DNA of 64,000 nt. It comes from Dyella silvae. GTDB lineage: Bacteria; Pseudomonadota; Gammaproteobacteria; Xanthomonadales; Rhodanobacteraceae. The notes under the pieces were generated by a model. That model had not been told where the DNA came from. It was given only the letters and a program-made list of their open reading frames with translations, and did no database searches. A program made the position numbers and the translations under genes. Where the stretch lies: NCBI RefSeq assembly GCF_026421305.1, contig NZ_JAPJBQ010000006.1, positions 62,001-126,000 of the forward strand, given 5' to 3'. Positions 26,737-38,766 of this stretch are shown in pieces. Numbering within the stretch: the first letter of the stretch is position 1; each line of letters starts with the position of its first letter.

Positions 26737-28959
26737 TTACAGATGACCGGCGGGTAGCTTCAGTGTGACGGGCGTGCCGAGGTCTTCGGACGAGTTGCCT
26801 TCCGCCACGCCATAGTCGCCACCGCGCACCATCCAGCCGTGGGTGGCAACGTCGAAGTCCGCCAGCAGGCGACGTTCGAGCGGAATGGCCAGCTCGCGAT
26901 GTTCGCCCGCCTGCAGGAATACCTTGGTGAAGCCCGCCAGGCGTTTCGCTTTGGCACCAGGCGGCTGCACGTAGACCTGCGCCACTTCGGCTCCCGCATG
27001 CGAGCCGGTGTTGCGCACGTCCACGGTGGCGATCAACTGTCCGTCGCGCGACGACACCTTCAGCGGACCGTGTTCAAAACGGGTGTACGAAAGACCGTAG
27101 CCAAACGGGAACAACGGCTTGATATCGCGCGACTGAAACCAGCGATAGCCGATATCCGCGCCTTCGATGGCGTAGTCGACCGAGGCCGGTGGCGTGCCGC
27201 CAACTGCAGCCGGAAGCTCCGGACGCGGCAACTGGGACAGATCGCGTGGCCAGCTCAGCGGCAGACGGCCCGATGGATTGACCTTGCCCGACAGCAGGTT
27301 GGCGATAGCCACCCCACCATCGCCGCCCGGATACCAGGTCTCCAACACGGCGCCCACCTGATCGAGCCACGGCATGGCCACCGGACCGCCGTTCTCCAGC
27401 ACCACGATGGTTCGCGGGTTGGCCTTGGCGACGGCCGACACAAGTGCATCCTGTCCGTCGGGCAGGGAGATATCCGGCGCATCAAGCGATTCGGTGGCCC
27501 ATTTCTGCACAAACACCACGGCCACCTGCGACTTCGCTGCCAGCGCGGCAGCGGCCGCCACGTCGCTGCCTTCGGCAAACTGCACGTTCGCTTTCGGCGC
27601 CATTGCACGAAGGGCCTTGAGCGGCGCATAGGGGTGATACATCACGGGGCCGGGCCACTTAGTGGGTTCGAGCCCCGGCACGGCGTTGCCGCCTTTGGCA
27701 GTCACCAATGATGAGCCGCCGCCTGCCAGCACGCCCTTGTCGGCATGCGCACCGATTACCGCGACCGACGTGAGCGTGGCGGCATCCAACGGCAGCAGAT
27801 CGTGCTCGTTGCGCAACAGCACAGCGCCCGCTTCCAGCGTTTCGCGCGACACCGCGAGGTTGGCCTTGCCGTCAATCGGCGCTTTCTTCGCGGGGTGCTC
27901 AAACACACCTGTAGCGAACATGCTGCGCAAAATGCGCTGCACCATGTCGTCCACGCGCGCCTGTGTTACTTCGCCCTTGGCCAGCGCATCGCGCAACGGC
28001 GCATCGAAGAACACTTGTTGATCGAAGATTTCGCCCGCCGATTCCTGATCCAACCCCGCGTTCACGGCCTTGGCCGCGCTGTGCGCGCCACCCCAGTCGG
28101 ACATCACGAAGCCGGGATACTTCCAGTCGCGCTTGAGCACCTGATTCATCAGGTAGTCGTTCTCGCACGCCCAGTCGCCGTTGACCTTGTTGTACGAACA
28201 CATCACCGAGCCAGGCTTGCCGCGCTCGATCGCCAGTTCAAAGGCCAGCAGATCGGACTCGCGCATCGCCTGTTCGCCGATTTGCGCGTTGATGGTGTTG
28301 CGCCCGGTCTCCTGGTCGTTCAATGCAAAGTGCTTGATGGTGGAGATCACGTGCTGGCTTTGAACGCCGCGAATGGTTTCGCCGACGATAGCGCCGGCCA
28401 GCAGCGGATCCTCTCCCGCATATTCAAAGTTGCGGCCGTTGCGGGGTTCGCGCATCAGATTGATGCCACCCGCCAACAGCACATTGAACCCCTTGCTGTG
28501 CGCTTCGCTACCGATCATGGCGCCGCCACGATAGGCGATCTGCGGATCCCAGCTGGCCGCGGTGACCGGCCCGGCCGGGAGTGGTGTGGCGTCGTCGCCC
28601 GGACGCATACGGTCGGAGCTCGCGACACCAAGGCCCGCATCGCTCTCCTCCAGCGCAGGAATACCAAGCCGCGGAATCGGTGGCACATAGCCTGCGGAAG
28701 CGATGGCTCCTTTCGGAAACGGTTTGTCGGCGGGGCGATCCGGGCCCGCGTAGTAGCTGCGTATCAGCTGGAATTTTTCATCCTGCGTCAACTGCGCCAC
28801 CAGTAACTTCGCACGCGCATCCGGCGACAACGCCGTATCGCTCCATGGTGTCGCTGCGGGCGGCTGCGCCGATGCTGTACTCGTCCATGCAGACAAGCCC
28901 ATCGCTATCGCGCCCGTCAAAGCCACGCACTGCAGTGCCACTGCGGTCTTGCGCTTCAT
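26737..28959 (-). CDS. Exported GH3-family beta-glucosidase
   Basis: A 740-residue exported glycoside hydrolase. The ATG at 28959 has GGAGG 6 bases upstream and a signal peptide ending near ASAQ. Domain order: GH3 N-terminal TIM barrel with KGFNVLLAGGINLMREPRNG, STIKHFALNDQETGRN and the nucleophile region GFVMSDWGGAHS (Asp288); a GH3 C-terminal sandwich (VAVIGAHADKGVLAGGGSS, VVLENGGPVAMPWLD); and a fibronectin III-like domain (GAEVAQVYVQPPGAKAKRLAGF). It hydrolyses beta-glucosides or oligosaccharides outside the cytoplasm. Its 5' end faces the palindromic element at 29046-29318. Confidence 0.93.
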   Translation of the reverse strand: MKRKTAVALQCVALTGAIAMGLSAWTSTASAQPPAATPWSDTALSPDARAKLLVAQLTQDEKFQLIRSYYAGPDRPADKPFPKGAIASAGYVPPIPRLGIPALEESDAGLGVASSDRMRPGDDATPLPAGPVTAASWDPQIAYRGGAMIGSEAHSKGFNVLLAGGINLMREPRNGRNFEYAGEDPLLAGAIVGETIRGVQSQHVISTIKHFALNDQETGRNTINAQIGEQAMRESDLLAFELAIERGKPGSVMCSYNKVNGDWACENDYLMNQVLKRDWKYPGFVMSDWGGAHSAAKAVNAGLDQESAGEIFDQQVFFDAPLRDALAKGEVTQARVDDMVQRILRSMFATGVFEHPAKKAPIDGKANLAVSRETLEAGAVLLRNEHDLLPLDAATLTSVAVIGAHADKGVLAGGGSSLVTAKGGNAVPGLEPTKWPGPVMYHPYAPLKALRAMAPKANVQFAEGSDVAAAAALAAKSQVAVVFVQKWATESLDAPDISLPDGQDALVSAVAKANPRTIVVLENGGPVAMPWLDQVGAVLETWYPGGDGGVAIANLLSGKVNPSGRLPLSWPRDLSQLPRPELPAAVGGTPPASVDYAIEGADIGYRWFQSRDIKPLFPFGYGLSYTRFEHGPLKVSSRDGQLIATVDVRNTGSHAGAEVAQVYVQPPGAKAKRLAGFTKVFLQAGEHRELAIPLERRLLADFDVATHGWMVRGGDYGVAEGNSSEDLGTPVTLKLPAGHL

Positions 28960-29045
28960 CCGACTTCCTCCGGTGTTCGCATCGCCACGCGCTCGCCCCG
29001 GCATCACAGACGCCGCGCGTATACTCGGGCCGTTGAGTATGCACC

Positions 29046-29318
29046 AAGGGATGCTCTGATCCATTCAACGATGGCGTCACCGCTCCTGCTTGCCCGCCGG
29101 TTGGTGTTGCGCCGGCGAAGGCAGGCTGGTTGCCTGTCGAGACGGTGCGGCGCCAACCGGCGGGCAAGCAGGAGTGGCCCTCCGGGTGATGCCCAGCGAG
29201 CCCACAGGACGCGGTGCGCGGCTTGCCCAGGCAGCCAGCCTGGGCTGCGCCACGCTCCACGCCCTGCGGGCTCGCTGGGCGTCATGCCGCCATCGTTGAA
29301 TGGATCAGAGCATCCCTT
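29046..29318. repeat. 273-bp palindromic element: 31-bp perfect terminal inverted repeats enclosing two long hairpins
   Basis: Outer arms 29046-29076 and 29288-29318 are perfectly complementary over 31 bp. Inside are hairpin I, with 22-bp perfect arms 29083-29104 and 29153-29174, and hairpin II, with 13-bp perfect arms 29191-29203 and 29268-29280. Hairpin II continues as an imperfect stem to an 8-bp apex (GCCCAGGC/GCCTGGGC at about 29225-29245). As a single strand it should fold into a three-way junction. It lies between the divergent GH3 and aldo/keto reductase genes, ending 31 bases before the latter's start. No transposase is visible. Confidence 0.92.
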
Positions 29319-29349
29319 CACCCTCCCCACATCGCCTACGGAGTCCCCA

Positions 29350-30294
29350 ATGAATCTGCGTCCCCTCGGCCGGTCCTCGCTTTCGGTGGCTCCGCTCGCC
29401 TTCGGTGGCAACGTGTTCGGCTGGAGTGCCAATGAGCAGCGCTCGTTCGAACTGCTCGACGCCTTCGTTGACGCCGGCTTCAACCTGATCGACACGGCGG
29501 ACGTGTATTCGGCGTGGGTGCCGGGCAATCGCGGCGGCGAATCGGAAACCATCATCGGCAAGTGGCTCAAGCGCAGCGGCAAGCGCGACAAGGTTGTCAT
29601 CGCCACCAAGGTGGCCAAGTGGACCGAGCATCCGGGACTGTCGCCGATGAACATCAATCAGGCGGTAGAAGGCTCGCTCAAGCGCCTGCAGACGGATGTC
29701 ATCGACCTGTATCAGGCGCATGAGGATGACGCCACCGTGCCGCTGCACGAAACGCTGGAGGCGTTCGGCAAGCTGATCGAGCAAGGCAAGGTACGTGTGA
29801 TTGGTGCGTCGAATTACGGCGCAGATCGTTTCGGCGAAGCACTGGCCGTGTCCGCCAAGCTTGGCTTGCCACGCTACGAAACACTGCAGCCGGAATACAA
29901 CCTGATCAACCGCAAGCTCTACGAGAAGGAGCTCGAGCCACTGGTGATCTCCGAGAATATCGGCGTGATCAATTACTACGCGCTCGCCAGCGGCTTCCTC
30001 AGCGGCAAGTACCGTAGCGCAGCGGACCTCGCCAAGAGCGCCGCGCGTGGCGGCTCGGTGCAGAAGTACCTCAATGCGCACGGGCTCGGCGTGCTGGCGG
30101 CACTGGATAAGGTAGCTGCCGAATACAACGCCACGCCGTCGCAGGTCGCCCTGGCATGGCTGATGGCGCGCCCCAGCGTGACGGCCCCCATTGCCAGCGC
30201 CACCAGCGTGTCTCAGCTCCAGGAGCTGTTCAGTGCGGTGACGTTGCAGTTGAGCAAGGCGGATATCGCTGCGTTGGATCAGGCCAGCGCTTAA
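29350..30294 (+). CDS. Aldo/keto reductase
   Basis: A 314-residue cytoplasmic TIM-barrel oxidoreductase. Signatures are MNLRPLGRSSLSVAPLAFGG, FNLIDTADVYSAWVPG (catalytic Asp and Tyr), KVVIATKVAKW (catalytic Lys), IDLYQAHEDD (His), GKVRVIGASNYGADRF and PIASATSVSQLQEL near the cofactor site. The tetrad is complete, so NADPH-dependent reduction of an aldehyde or ketone is expected; the substrate is unknown. The frame is open far upstream through the palindromic element. The ATG at 29350 fits the family N-terminus exactly but has only weak ribosome-site similarity. Confidence 0.9.
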   Translation: MNLRPLGRSSLSVAPLAFGGNVFGWSANEQRSFELLDAFVDAGFNLIDTADVYSAWVPGNRGGESETIIGKWLKRSGKRDKVVIATKVAKWTEHPGLSPMNINQAVEGSLKRLQTDVIDLYQAHEDDATVPLHETLEAFGKLIEQGKVRVIGASNYGADRFGEALAVSAKLGLPRYETLQPEYNLINRKLYEKELEPLVISENIGVINYYALASGFLSGKYRSAADLAKSAARGGSVQKYLNAHGLGVLAALDKVAAEYNATPSQVALAWLMARPSVTAPIASATSVSQLQELFSAVTLQLSKADIAALDQASA

Positions 30295-30312
30295 GTTGCC
30301 TCGGTCATTCAA

Positions 30313-30342
30313 CTCGTCATTCCGGCTTTGGCTGGGATGACG
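30313..30342. repeat. Degenerate single family A hairpin
   Basis: CTCGTCATTCCGGC and a GGGATGACG half match the family A consensus, but the arms have diverged. It lies between convergent genes and may serve as a terminator. Confidence 0.55.
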
Positions 30343-30368
30343 CGTTGAACAGGTCGCCCGATAGATGC

Positions 30369-31451
30369 TTACTGCGCCGGCGCCATGCCTTCCGCGTCGC
30401 TGCCATCCGGCGCCTCTACCTGATAGCCCCTGGCTTTCAGACGAGCGATCAACCCGCGCGGCGACAGCACATCCTCCATCGGCAACATGGCAAAGGTCTG
30501 CGCGTTGGTGCTCAGCGCCTGCACGGCTGCGTCGATCCAGATGGCCTCTGCCTTCTGCTTCACATCATTGAAGCCCAGCTGTTTGGCGAAACCCGCTTCG
30601 GTAATGGCGGATATGCAGGCCTCGCGCTGATCGTTCATCGGCAGGCTGCGCAGCATGTCGATGTCACCGGTCGCCCATGCATTGGCGCGCTCGGTGATGC
30701 GGCCCATATCGCGCTCCACCGTGTCGAGCGTGCGGCCGAAACACTCGCGGTCGTCCATCGGCGAGGTCTTGAAGGTCTTTACTGCATTGCGCGGCTCATC
30801 CACCAGCATGGTGTAGCGCGCGGTGATGAACTTCACTTTGTGCTTGGTGGCGAGATCGCGCACTGTATCTTTCACACCACCTGACGCCGTCAGACCGTGG
30901 CGCTTGATCGCCTTGTCGTACAACTCCACCGCCGCGAAGATGGGACGCCAATCCTCAATGCCGCGATCGTTGCCCAGGTATTGTTTCTTGAGTACCAGCC
31001 AACGCGCATAGTCGGGCGCGGGCACCATCTGTTGCAGCGTCTGTCCATCGGGATTCTTGCGCGCGCCGACCAGCGACGGCAGCAGGAACAGCTTGCCGAA
31101 GAAGTTGGTCTTGGGTTTGAGCGACACGGAGGGCGGGCCCAGCACTTCCTGCGATTCGGCGATGGCCTGCTCCACCTCATCGGTTTTCCACTGAATGCGA
31201 TCCGGCAGCGGCGACAGCGTGCCCAGCACCCACATCACATGATCGCCTTTGCTCACCCTCCACAGTCCGGGGCCGGGCTGCACCCCACTGACCGATACCG
31301 CTTCGAGATTGGTGACCTGCGACGGCGGCGTGGCTGCGGATGCAGGCGCGTTCTGCGCGGACAAGGGCGCAGCCACCGCCAGAGCGAGCAGGCTCGCGGC
31401 GAAGAGCAAGGGCAGATACTGCTGCCGTGGTCTGGCGGGAATCCGTTTCAT
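30369..31451 (-). CDS. TraB/GumN-family exported protein
   Basis: A 360-residue exported protein. The signal peptide ends near PLSAQ. The family core starts with GPGLWRVSKGDHVMWVLGTLSPLP (the GTxH-like first motif, here with Ser-Pro), followed by a Glu in DEVEQAIAESQEVLGPPSVSL. The C-terminal end contains NAQTFAMLPMEDVLSPRGLI and ARGYQVEAP, matching the final motif of the family. TraB/GumN proteins are proposed metalloproteases of the Tiki fold. The usual GxxH is replaced here by GTLSP, so the metal site may be altered. It is transcribed with a 75-base gap after chrA. Confidence 0.75.
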   Translation of the reverse strand: MKRIPARPRQQYLPLLFAASLLALAVAAPLSAQNAPASAATPPSQVTNLEAVSVSGVQPGPGLWRVSKGDHVMWVLGTLSPLPDRIQWKTDEVEQAIAESQEVLGPPSVSLKPKTNFFGKLFLLPSLVGARKNPDGQTLQQMVPAPDYARWLVLKKQYLGNDRGIEDWRPIFAAVELYDKAIKRHGLTASGGVKDTVRDLATKHKVKFITARYTMLVDEPRNAVKTFKTSPMDDRECFGRTLDTVERDMGRITERANAWATGDIDMLRSLPMNDQREACISAITEAGFAKQLGFNDVKQKAEAIWIDAAVQALSTNAQTFAMLPMEDVLSPRGLIARLKARGYQVEAPDGSDAEGMAPAQ

Positions 31452-31526
31452 CGCATCATGTTCCTTGAGGGATCTGCGTTATGACCGTACCTGCGGCGGC
31501 GCAGTTCCTTCCGCAGCATCGTGTGT

Positions 31527-32744
31527 TCAGTGAGCCAGCCACGCGCCGGTGAGCGTAGCCGCTACGCACCAGAGCACGGCGACCCACGCCGGCTGACGTG
31601 CCACCGCCAGCATGACGAAGCCGCAGGCGGCGATAAGCACATCCGCCGCATCGTGCATGCTGCCTTTCCACACCGGATTGTAGAACGCGGCGGCGAGCAA
31701 GCCGACAACGGCGGCATTGATGCCAGCCACCATGCGTACCGCATGCGCACTGGTCGAAAGGCGCTGCCAGAATGGCAACACGCCGCTCAGCAACAGAAAA
31801 CCGGGCAAGAAGATCGCGATCAGCGCCACCAACGCGCCAGCGCCGCCGCCCTGTCCACCGTGCATCTGGCTGCCGAGATACGCCGCGAGCGAGAACATCG
31901 GCCCCGGCAACGCCTGTGCTGCGCCGTAGCCCGCGAGGAAGCTGTTCTCGTCCACCCAGCCGGGCGTCACCAGCGCTTGCCGCAACCACGGCAACACGAC
32001 ATGACCGCCGCCGAAAACGAGCGCACCCGCGCGATAGAACGCTGCCGCCGTTTGCGCCAGCAGGCCACCTCGCACATCGGGCGACAGCGCAAGCATCAGG
32101 AGCACGGCGTAGCACGACAGCAGCACCATGGCGGTTCTGCGGCCATAGCCGGGCGAAGGCGCCTGCTCGGGATGCGCCGCCACGCTGCGACACACCCAGG
32201 GGGATAACGCCGCAGCGAGCACGATGACCAGCAACTGCATCCATGCTTGCGACTGCCACAGCAAAACCGCGGCGGCGCCGATAGCCAGCGCGCGGCGCGG
32301 CAGGTCGGGCGCCAGCGAACGCCACATGCCCCACACGCCCTGCGCGACCACCACGACTGCCACCAGCTTCAGGCCGTGCAGCAACGCCTGCCCCGATGCG
32401 CCATGCAGGTAAGGTGCCCACCATGCGAAGCCGAGCATCAGTAACGCGGAAGGCAACGTGAAACCGATAAAGGCGGCCAGCGCGCCACGCCAACCCGCCC
32501 GCATCAGACCGATGGCAAAACCGAGTTGACTGCTCGCAGGCCCTGGAAGGAACTGACATAGCGCCAGCAGTTGCGAGAAGCGGGCATCGTCGAGCCAGCG
32601 ACGTTCTTCGACAAAGGCGCGGCGGAAGTAGCCCAGATGAGCGATAGGGCCTCCGAATGAGCGAAGACCTAGCGAAAGGAAAGCGAGGAAGACCTCACCG
32701 GCACGGCCGGTCGGTGGCACGTCGTTGTCTGACAAGGCGCTCAT
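31527..32744 (-). CDS. chrA: Chromate transporter ChrA
   Basis: A 405-residue inner-membrane protein with two homologous chromate-transport domains. The first has LGLRSFGGPIAHLGYFRRAF, ERRWLDDARFSQLLALCQFLPGPASSQ. The second has YRAGALVFGGGHVVLPWL and GYGAAQALPGPMFSLAAYLG. Around ten hydrophobic helices are visible. This long-chain form is typical of proteobacterial ChrA, which lowers cytoplasmic chromate, probably by efflux. The ATG at 32744 lies upstream of the first conserved motif; a longer frame to 32837 overlaps the terminator region and was rejected. Confidence 0.92.
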   Translation of the reverse strand: MSALSDNDVPPTGRAGEVFLAFLSLGLRSFGGPIAHLGYFRRAFVEERRWLDDARFSQLLALCQFLPGPASSQLGFAIGLMRAGWRGALAAFIGFTLPSALLMLGFAWWAPYLHGASGQALLHGLKLVAVVVVAQGVWGMWRSLAPDLPRRALAIGAAAVLLWQSQAWMQLLVIVLAAALSPWVCRSVAAHPEQAPSPGYGRRTAMVLLSCYAVLLMLALSPDVRGGLLAQTAAAFYRAGALVFGGGHVVLPWLRQALVTPGWVDENSFLAGYGAAQALPGPMFSLAAYLGSQMHGGQGGGAGALVALIAIFLPGFLLLSGVLPFWQRLSTSAHAVRMVAGINAAVVGLLAAAFYNPVWKGSMHDAADVLIAACGFVMLAVARQPAWVAVLWCVAATLTGAWLAH

Positions 32745-32800
32745 GCATCGCAGCCTAGCGCAAGGTGTTTGCGGATGCTTTTCTGTGGGAGCGCGGGAAT

Positions 32801-32830
32801 GAAAGAAGGCCGCTTGCGCGGCCTTCTTTC
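32801..32830. terminator. Rho-independent terminator of the isocitrate dehydrogenase gene
   Basis: A perfect 13-bp stem (32801-32813 with 32818-32830), 4-base loop, with AAAG and CTTTC flanks. It follows the icd stop codon by 22 bases in the minus direction. Confidence 0.9.
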
Positions 32831-32851
32831 GATCCATCGTTAAACCGGCGA

Positions 32852-35393
<2,542 letters not shown>

Positions 35394-38300
35394 TCAGGCG
35401 CGCTCACCCACCGGCAGGGCCTGCGGCTGACGACGACGTCCGCGCCATGCGGCAAAGCGGTCGGCCAGGCAGGAGAAGATCACGTACAGCGCCGGCGTGC
35501 TGAGCAGCGTCAGGCTTTGCGAGATGATCAAGCCACCAATCAGCGCGATACCCAGCGGCCGGCGCAGATCCGAACCCTCGCCCAGGCCGACGGCGATCGG
35601 CACGGCGGCAAGAATCGCCACCATCGTGGTCATCATGATCGGGCGGAAGCGCACCATGCTCGCCTCATAGGCAGCCTCTGGTGCACTCAGCCCGCGCTCG
35701 CGGCGCGACACCAGCGCGAAATCGATCATCATGATCGCGTTCTTTTTCACGATGCCGATCAGCAACACCAGCGCGATCTGCGCGATCACCGACAGCTCGG
35801 TACCTGTCATCCACAGCGCCATCAGTGCACCCACACCCGCAGCTGGCAAGGTGGAAAGAATGGTCACCGGATGAATCAGGCTTTCGTACAGCATGCCGAG
35901 CACGATGTAGACCGTGACCACCGCGCCGAGCAACAGCCACAACATGCCGCTCTGCGACTGCTGGAAGCGGCGGAAATCGCCACCGATGTTGATGCGGATG
36001 TCGCCGGGCAGGCGCATCTGCGAGCCGGTCTGCTGGATGATCTGCAAGGCTTCGCCCATGCTCACGCCCGGCGCGAGATTGAAGCTCATGCTCATCGTGG
36101 TGTACTGGTTTTCGTGCGTAATCTGCGTCGGCGCCAGACCTGGCTCCTGACGTGCAAACGCAGTGAGCGGCACCATGGCGCCATGGCTGCTCGAGACATA
36201 GATGGCATCGATAGCCGCAGGCGTGGCGACCTGATTGGGCAGCGCGTTGACCACCACTTTGTACTGATTGAGGTCGGAGTAGATCGTGCTGATCTGGCGC
36301 TGACCGAACGCGTTGTACAAGGCACCGTCGATGGTGCCGATGCCCACGCCAAGGCGAGCGGCCTTGTCGCGATCGATCACGATGTTCTGCTGCAGGCCGG
36401 CGTCATCGATATCGCTGCCAACATCTTTGAGCTTGGGATTTTTCTTCAGCTCGGCCACGAGCTTGGGTAACCAGGTCGCGAGCTCTTCCGGCGAATCACC
36501 TTGCAGCGATACCTGGTACTGGGCGCCCTGACTGGTGCCACCGCCACCGAAGCTGGGCAGATCCTGGATGGGCCGCAGACGCACATTGAGATCGGGATAG
36601 CGCGCCGCCTTGGCACTCAGGCGCGCCAGCACGGCAAAGGTGTCGTCCTTGCGGCCTTGCGCATGCGTCTTGAGTTCGATGTCGAACGTACCGGACGAGC
36701 CCTGGCGGCTGGTGCCCAGGCGCGAGCCGACGCGCGCGACATCGTGATCCTTGAGCAACATATCGATCAGCCGCTGCTGCCGCGCCACCGCGTCCTGGAA
36801 CGACACCGTGGCGCCCGAGGTCGCGCGGCCGCGAATCAGGCCCGTGTCCTGCGGCGGGAACAGGCCCGTCTTGACCACGCCGAACAGGAAAACGGTCGCC
36901 ACGATAAGCGCCAGCGGCGTCAGCGAGAAGGCCAACGCATGCTTGATGGAGAACTTCAGCGCTTTGGAATACACGTTCTGCATGCCGGTCTGGAAAGCTT
37001 CCAGCGCGATACCGATGCGCGTGGTCGGCTTGTCTTCGTCATGGCCGCTCAGGAACTGGCCGCACAGCGATGTCGTGAGCGTCAACGACACGATGGAAGA
37101 GACGATGATCGCCGCCACCAGCGTGATGGTGAATTCCTTGAAGAACAGACCGGTGATGCCGCTCATGAACAACAACGGGATAAACACTGCCACCAGCGAG
37201 GCGGTGATCGAGACGATGGTGAAGCCGATCTCCCTGGCACCGGCCAGCGCCGCCTGCATGCGCGTCATGCCCTGATCGATGTGGCGCACGATGTTCTCGA
37301 TCACCACGATCGCGTCGTCCACCACGAAACCAATCGCAATCACCAGCGCCAGCAGCGTGAGGTTGTTGAGCGTGAAGCCGAGGATGTACATCACCGTCGC
37401 CGCGCCAGCCAGCGACAGCGGCACCGCGGCGGTGGCGATCAGCGTAGGCGCGAGGCGACGCAGGAACAGCGCCATGGTGAGCATCACCATGGCCAGGCTG
37501 ATCAGCAGTGTGGCCTGCACTTCATGCAGCGATGCGCGAATGGTCGGCGTGCCGTCGAAATACGGCGTCAGCGTGGTGCCCGGCTGCAGATAGCTGCGCA
37601 ACAGCGGCACGGCGTCCTTCACACGATCCACGGTGCCGATGATGTTGGCATTGGACTGGCGATACACGTACATCAGGATCGCCGGCTTGCCCTGAAACCA
37701 CGCCGCCTGATACGCGTCCTGCTGACCGTCGTACACCTTCGCCACATCGGACAGCCGCACCGGAACACCTTTGTGCGATGCGATCACCAGGCTGGCGAAG
37801 TCGGCCGCCGAATGCAGCGAATCATTCGCTGTAACCGACATGGTGGTCTGCCCGTTGGACAGGAACCCCACGGGCGAGGTGACGTTGGCGGCGGTCAGCG
37901 CATTGCGCAGCTGGTCGGGCGACAGACCCAGCGCATTGAGCAGGCGAAGATTCACGTCGACGCGAATTGCCGGCGTCGCCGCGCCGAGGATGTCCACTTC
38001 CGATACGCCATCGAGCTGACGAAGGCGCTGCGCCAGCAACGAGTCGGCCACGTCGTAGAGATCGCGGGCGGATTGGGTATCCGAGGTCAACGCGAACGCG
38101 ATGATCGGGTCGTCGTTGGGGTTGGCCTTCTGGTAGCTCGGCGGCGCATTGAGGCCGCTGGGCAGATCCGACTGCGCCGCGTTGATGGCCGCCTGCACGT
38201 CGCGGGCCGCCGAATCAAGATTGCGGCCAGCCTGAAACATCATGAACACCTGCGTGCTGCCCAGCGAGCTGGAAGACCGCAAAGTGTCGATGCCCGGCAC

Positions 38301-38519
38301 CTGGCCCAGATGACGCTCCAGCGGCGCGGCCACGGTGGAGGCCATGGTGCTGGCGCTGGCGCCCGCCTGCTGGGCCTGCACGAAAATCACCGGGAACTGC
38401 ATGTTGGGCAGCGCGGCCACGCCAAGCAGCAGGTAGCAGATCATGCCGACCACAAACACGCCGATCGCCAGCAGAGAGGTGCCGATCGGGCGGCGGATGA
38501 AAGGGCCGGAGATATTCAT
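35394..38519 (-). CDS. mdtC: RND multidrug efflux permease, MdtC-like
   Basis: A 1041-residue inner-membrane proton antiporter subunit. It starts MNISGPFIRRPIGTSLLAIG and has the usual 12 transmembrane layout with two large periplasmic loops. AIGFVVDDAIVVIENIVRHI in TM4 carries the paired Asp of the proton relay. PAGVGALMALWMTGTELS and GIVKKNAIMMIDFAL mark the second half. MdtC-type permeases work as heterotrimers with MdtB. It is the last gene of the mdtABC-like cluster, separated from mdtB by 328 bases with a hairpin and a repeat. Confidence 0.93.
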   Translation of the reverse strand: MNISGPFIRRPIGTSLLAIGVFVVGMICYLLLGVAALPNMQFPVIFVQAQQAGASASTMASTVAAPLERHLGQVPGIDTLRSSSSLGSTQVFMMFQAGRNLDSAARDVQAAINAAQSDLPSGLNAPPSYQKANPNDDPIIAFALTSDTQSARDLYDVADSLLAQRLRQLDGVSEVDILGAATPAIRVDVNLRLLNALGLSPDQLRNALTAANVTSPVGFLSNGQTTMSVTANDSLHSAADFASLVIASHKGVPVRLSDVAKVYDGQQDAYQAAWFQGKPAILMYVYRQSNANIIGTVDRVKDAVPLLRSYLQPGTTLTPYFDGTPTIRASLHEVQATLLISLAMVMLTMALFLRRLAPTLIATAAVPLSLAGAATVMYILGFTLNNLTLLALVIAIGFVVDDAIVVIENIVRHIDQGMTRMQAALAGAREIGFTIVSITASLVAVFIPLLFMSGITGLFFKEFTITLVAAIIVSSIVSLTLTTSLCGQFLSGHDEDKPTTRIGIALEAFQTGMQNVYSKALKFSIKHALAFSLTPLALIVATVFLFGVVKTGLFPPQDTGLIRGRATSGATVSFQDAVARQQRLIDMLLKDHDVARVGSRLGTSRQGSSGTFDIELKTHAQGRKDDTFAVLARLSAKAARYPDLNVRLRPIQDLPSFGGGGTSQGAQYQVSLQGDSPEELATWLPKLVAELKKNPKLKDVGSDIDDAGLQQNIVIDRDKAARLGVGIGTIDGALYNAFGQRQISTIYSDLNQYKVVVNALPNQVATPAAIDAIYVSSSHGAMVPLTAFARQEPGLAPTQITHENQYTTMSMSFNLAPGVSMGEALQIIQQTGSQMRLPGDIRINIGGDFRRFQQSQSGMLWLLLGAVVTVYIVLGMLYESLIHPVTILSTLPAAGVGALMALWMTGTELSVIAQIALVLLIGIVKKNAIMMIDFALVSRRERGLSAPEAAYEASMVRFRPIMMTTMVAILAAVPIAVGLGEGSDLRRPLGIALIGGLIISQSLTLLSTPALYVIFSCLADRFAAWRGRRRQPQALPVGERA

Positions 38520-38695
38520 GCCGTCAAGAAGCCAGGAACAACGCGCGAGGCGTGGGGGTGTTCAGAGAAGCCGCACACCATGTCAGGGCGCACGCACGAG
38601 TAACCGTATATACCGCACATTGACTGCTAAACGCATGACGGCAGGTTTGGTTGAAGCCGCGGGCACCTGTGCGGTGCACGGATTTGCCTCACCTT

Positions 38696-38717
38696 CATTC
38701 CCCCTTCCGCGGGAATG
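38696..38717. repeat. Family A hairpin (single copy)
   Basis: CATTCCC and GGGAATG arms surround a CCTTCCGC centre, followed by ACAGTGAGGGGAATGGGTG, which resembles the linker after the family A hairpin at 44498-44517. Confidence 0.7.
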
Positions 38718-38766
38718 ACAGTGAGGGGAATGGGTGTTTCGCGAGGGCACCGGCTTCGAAAACGCC

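Noticed and set aside
29046-29318. Classic insertion sequence or MITE with target duplication
   Set aside because: No direct repeat is visible immediately outside the arms and no transposase is present. Reported as a palindromic element without claiming transposition.
29004-29657. Open frames through the palindromic element on both strands
   Set aside because: The hairpin arms are GC-rich and open in several frames; the translations mirror one another because the DNA is palindromic. No family resemblance.
36501-38603. A 700-codon plus-strand open frame across mdtC
   Set aside because: Antisense shadow of the permease with His/Arg/Gln-rich low complexity.
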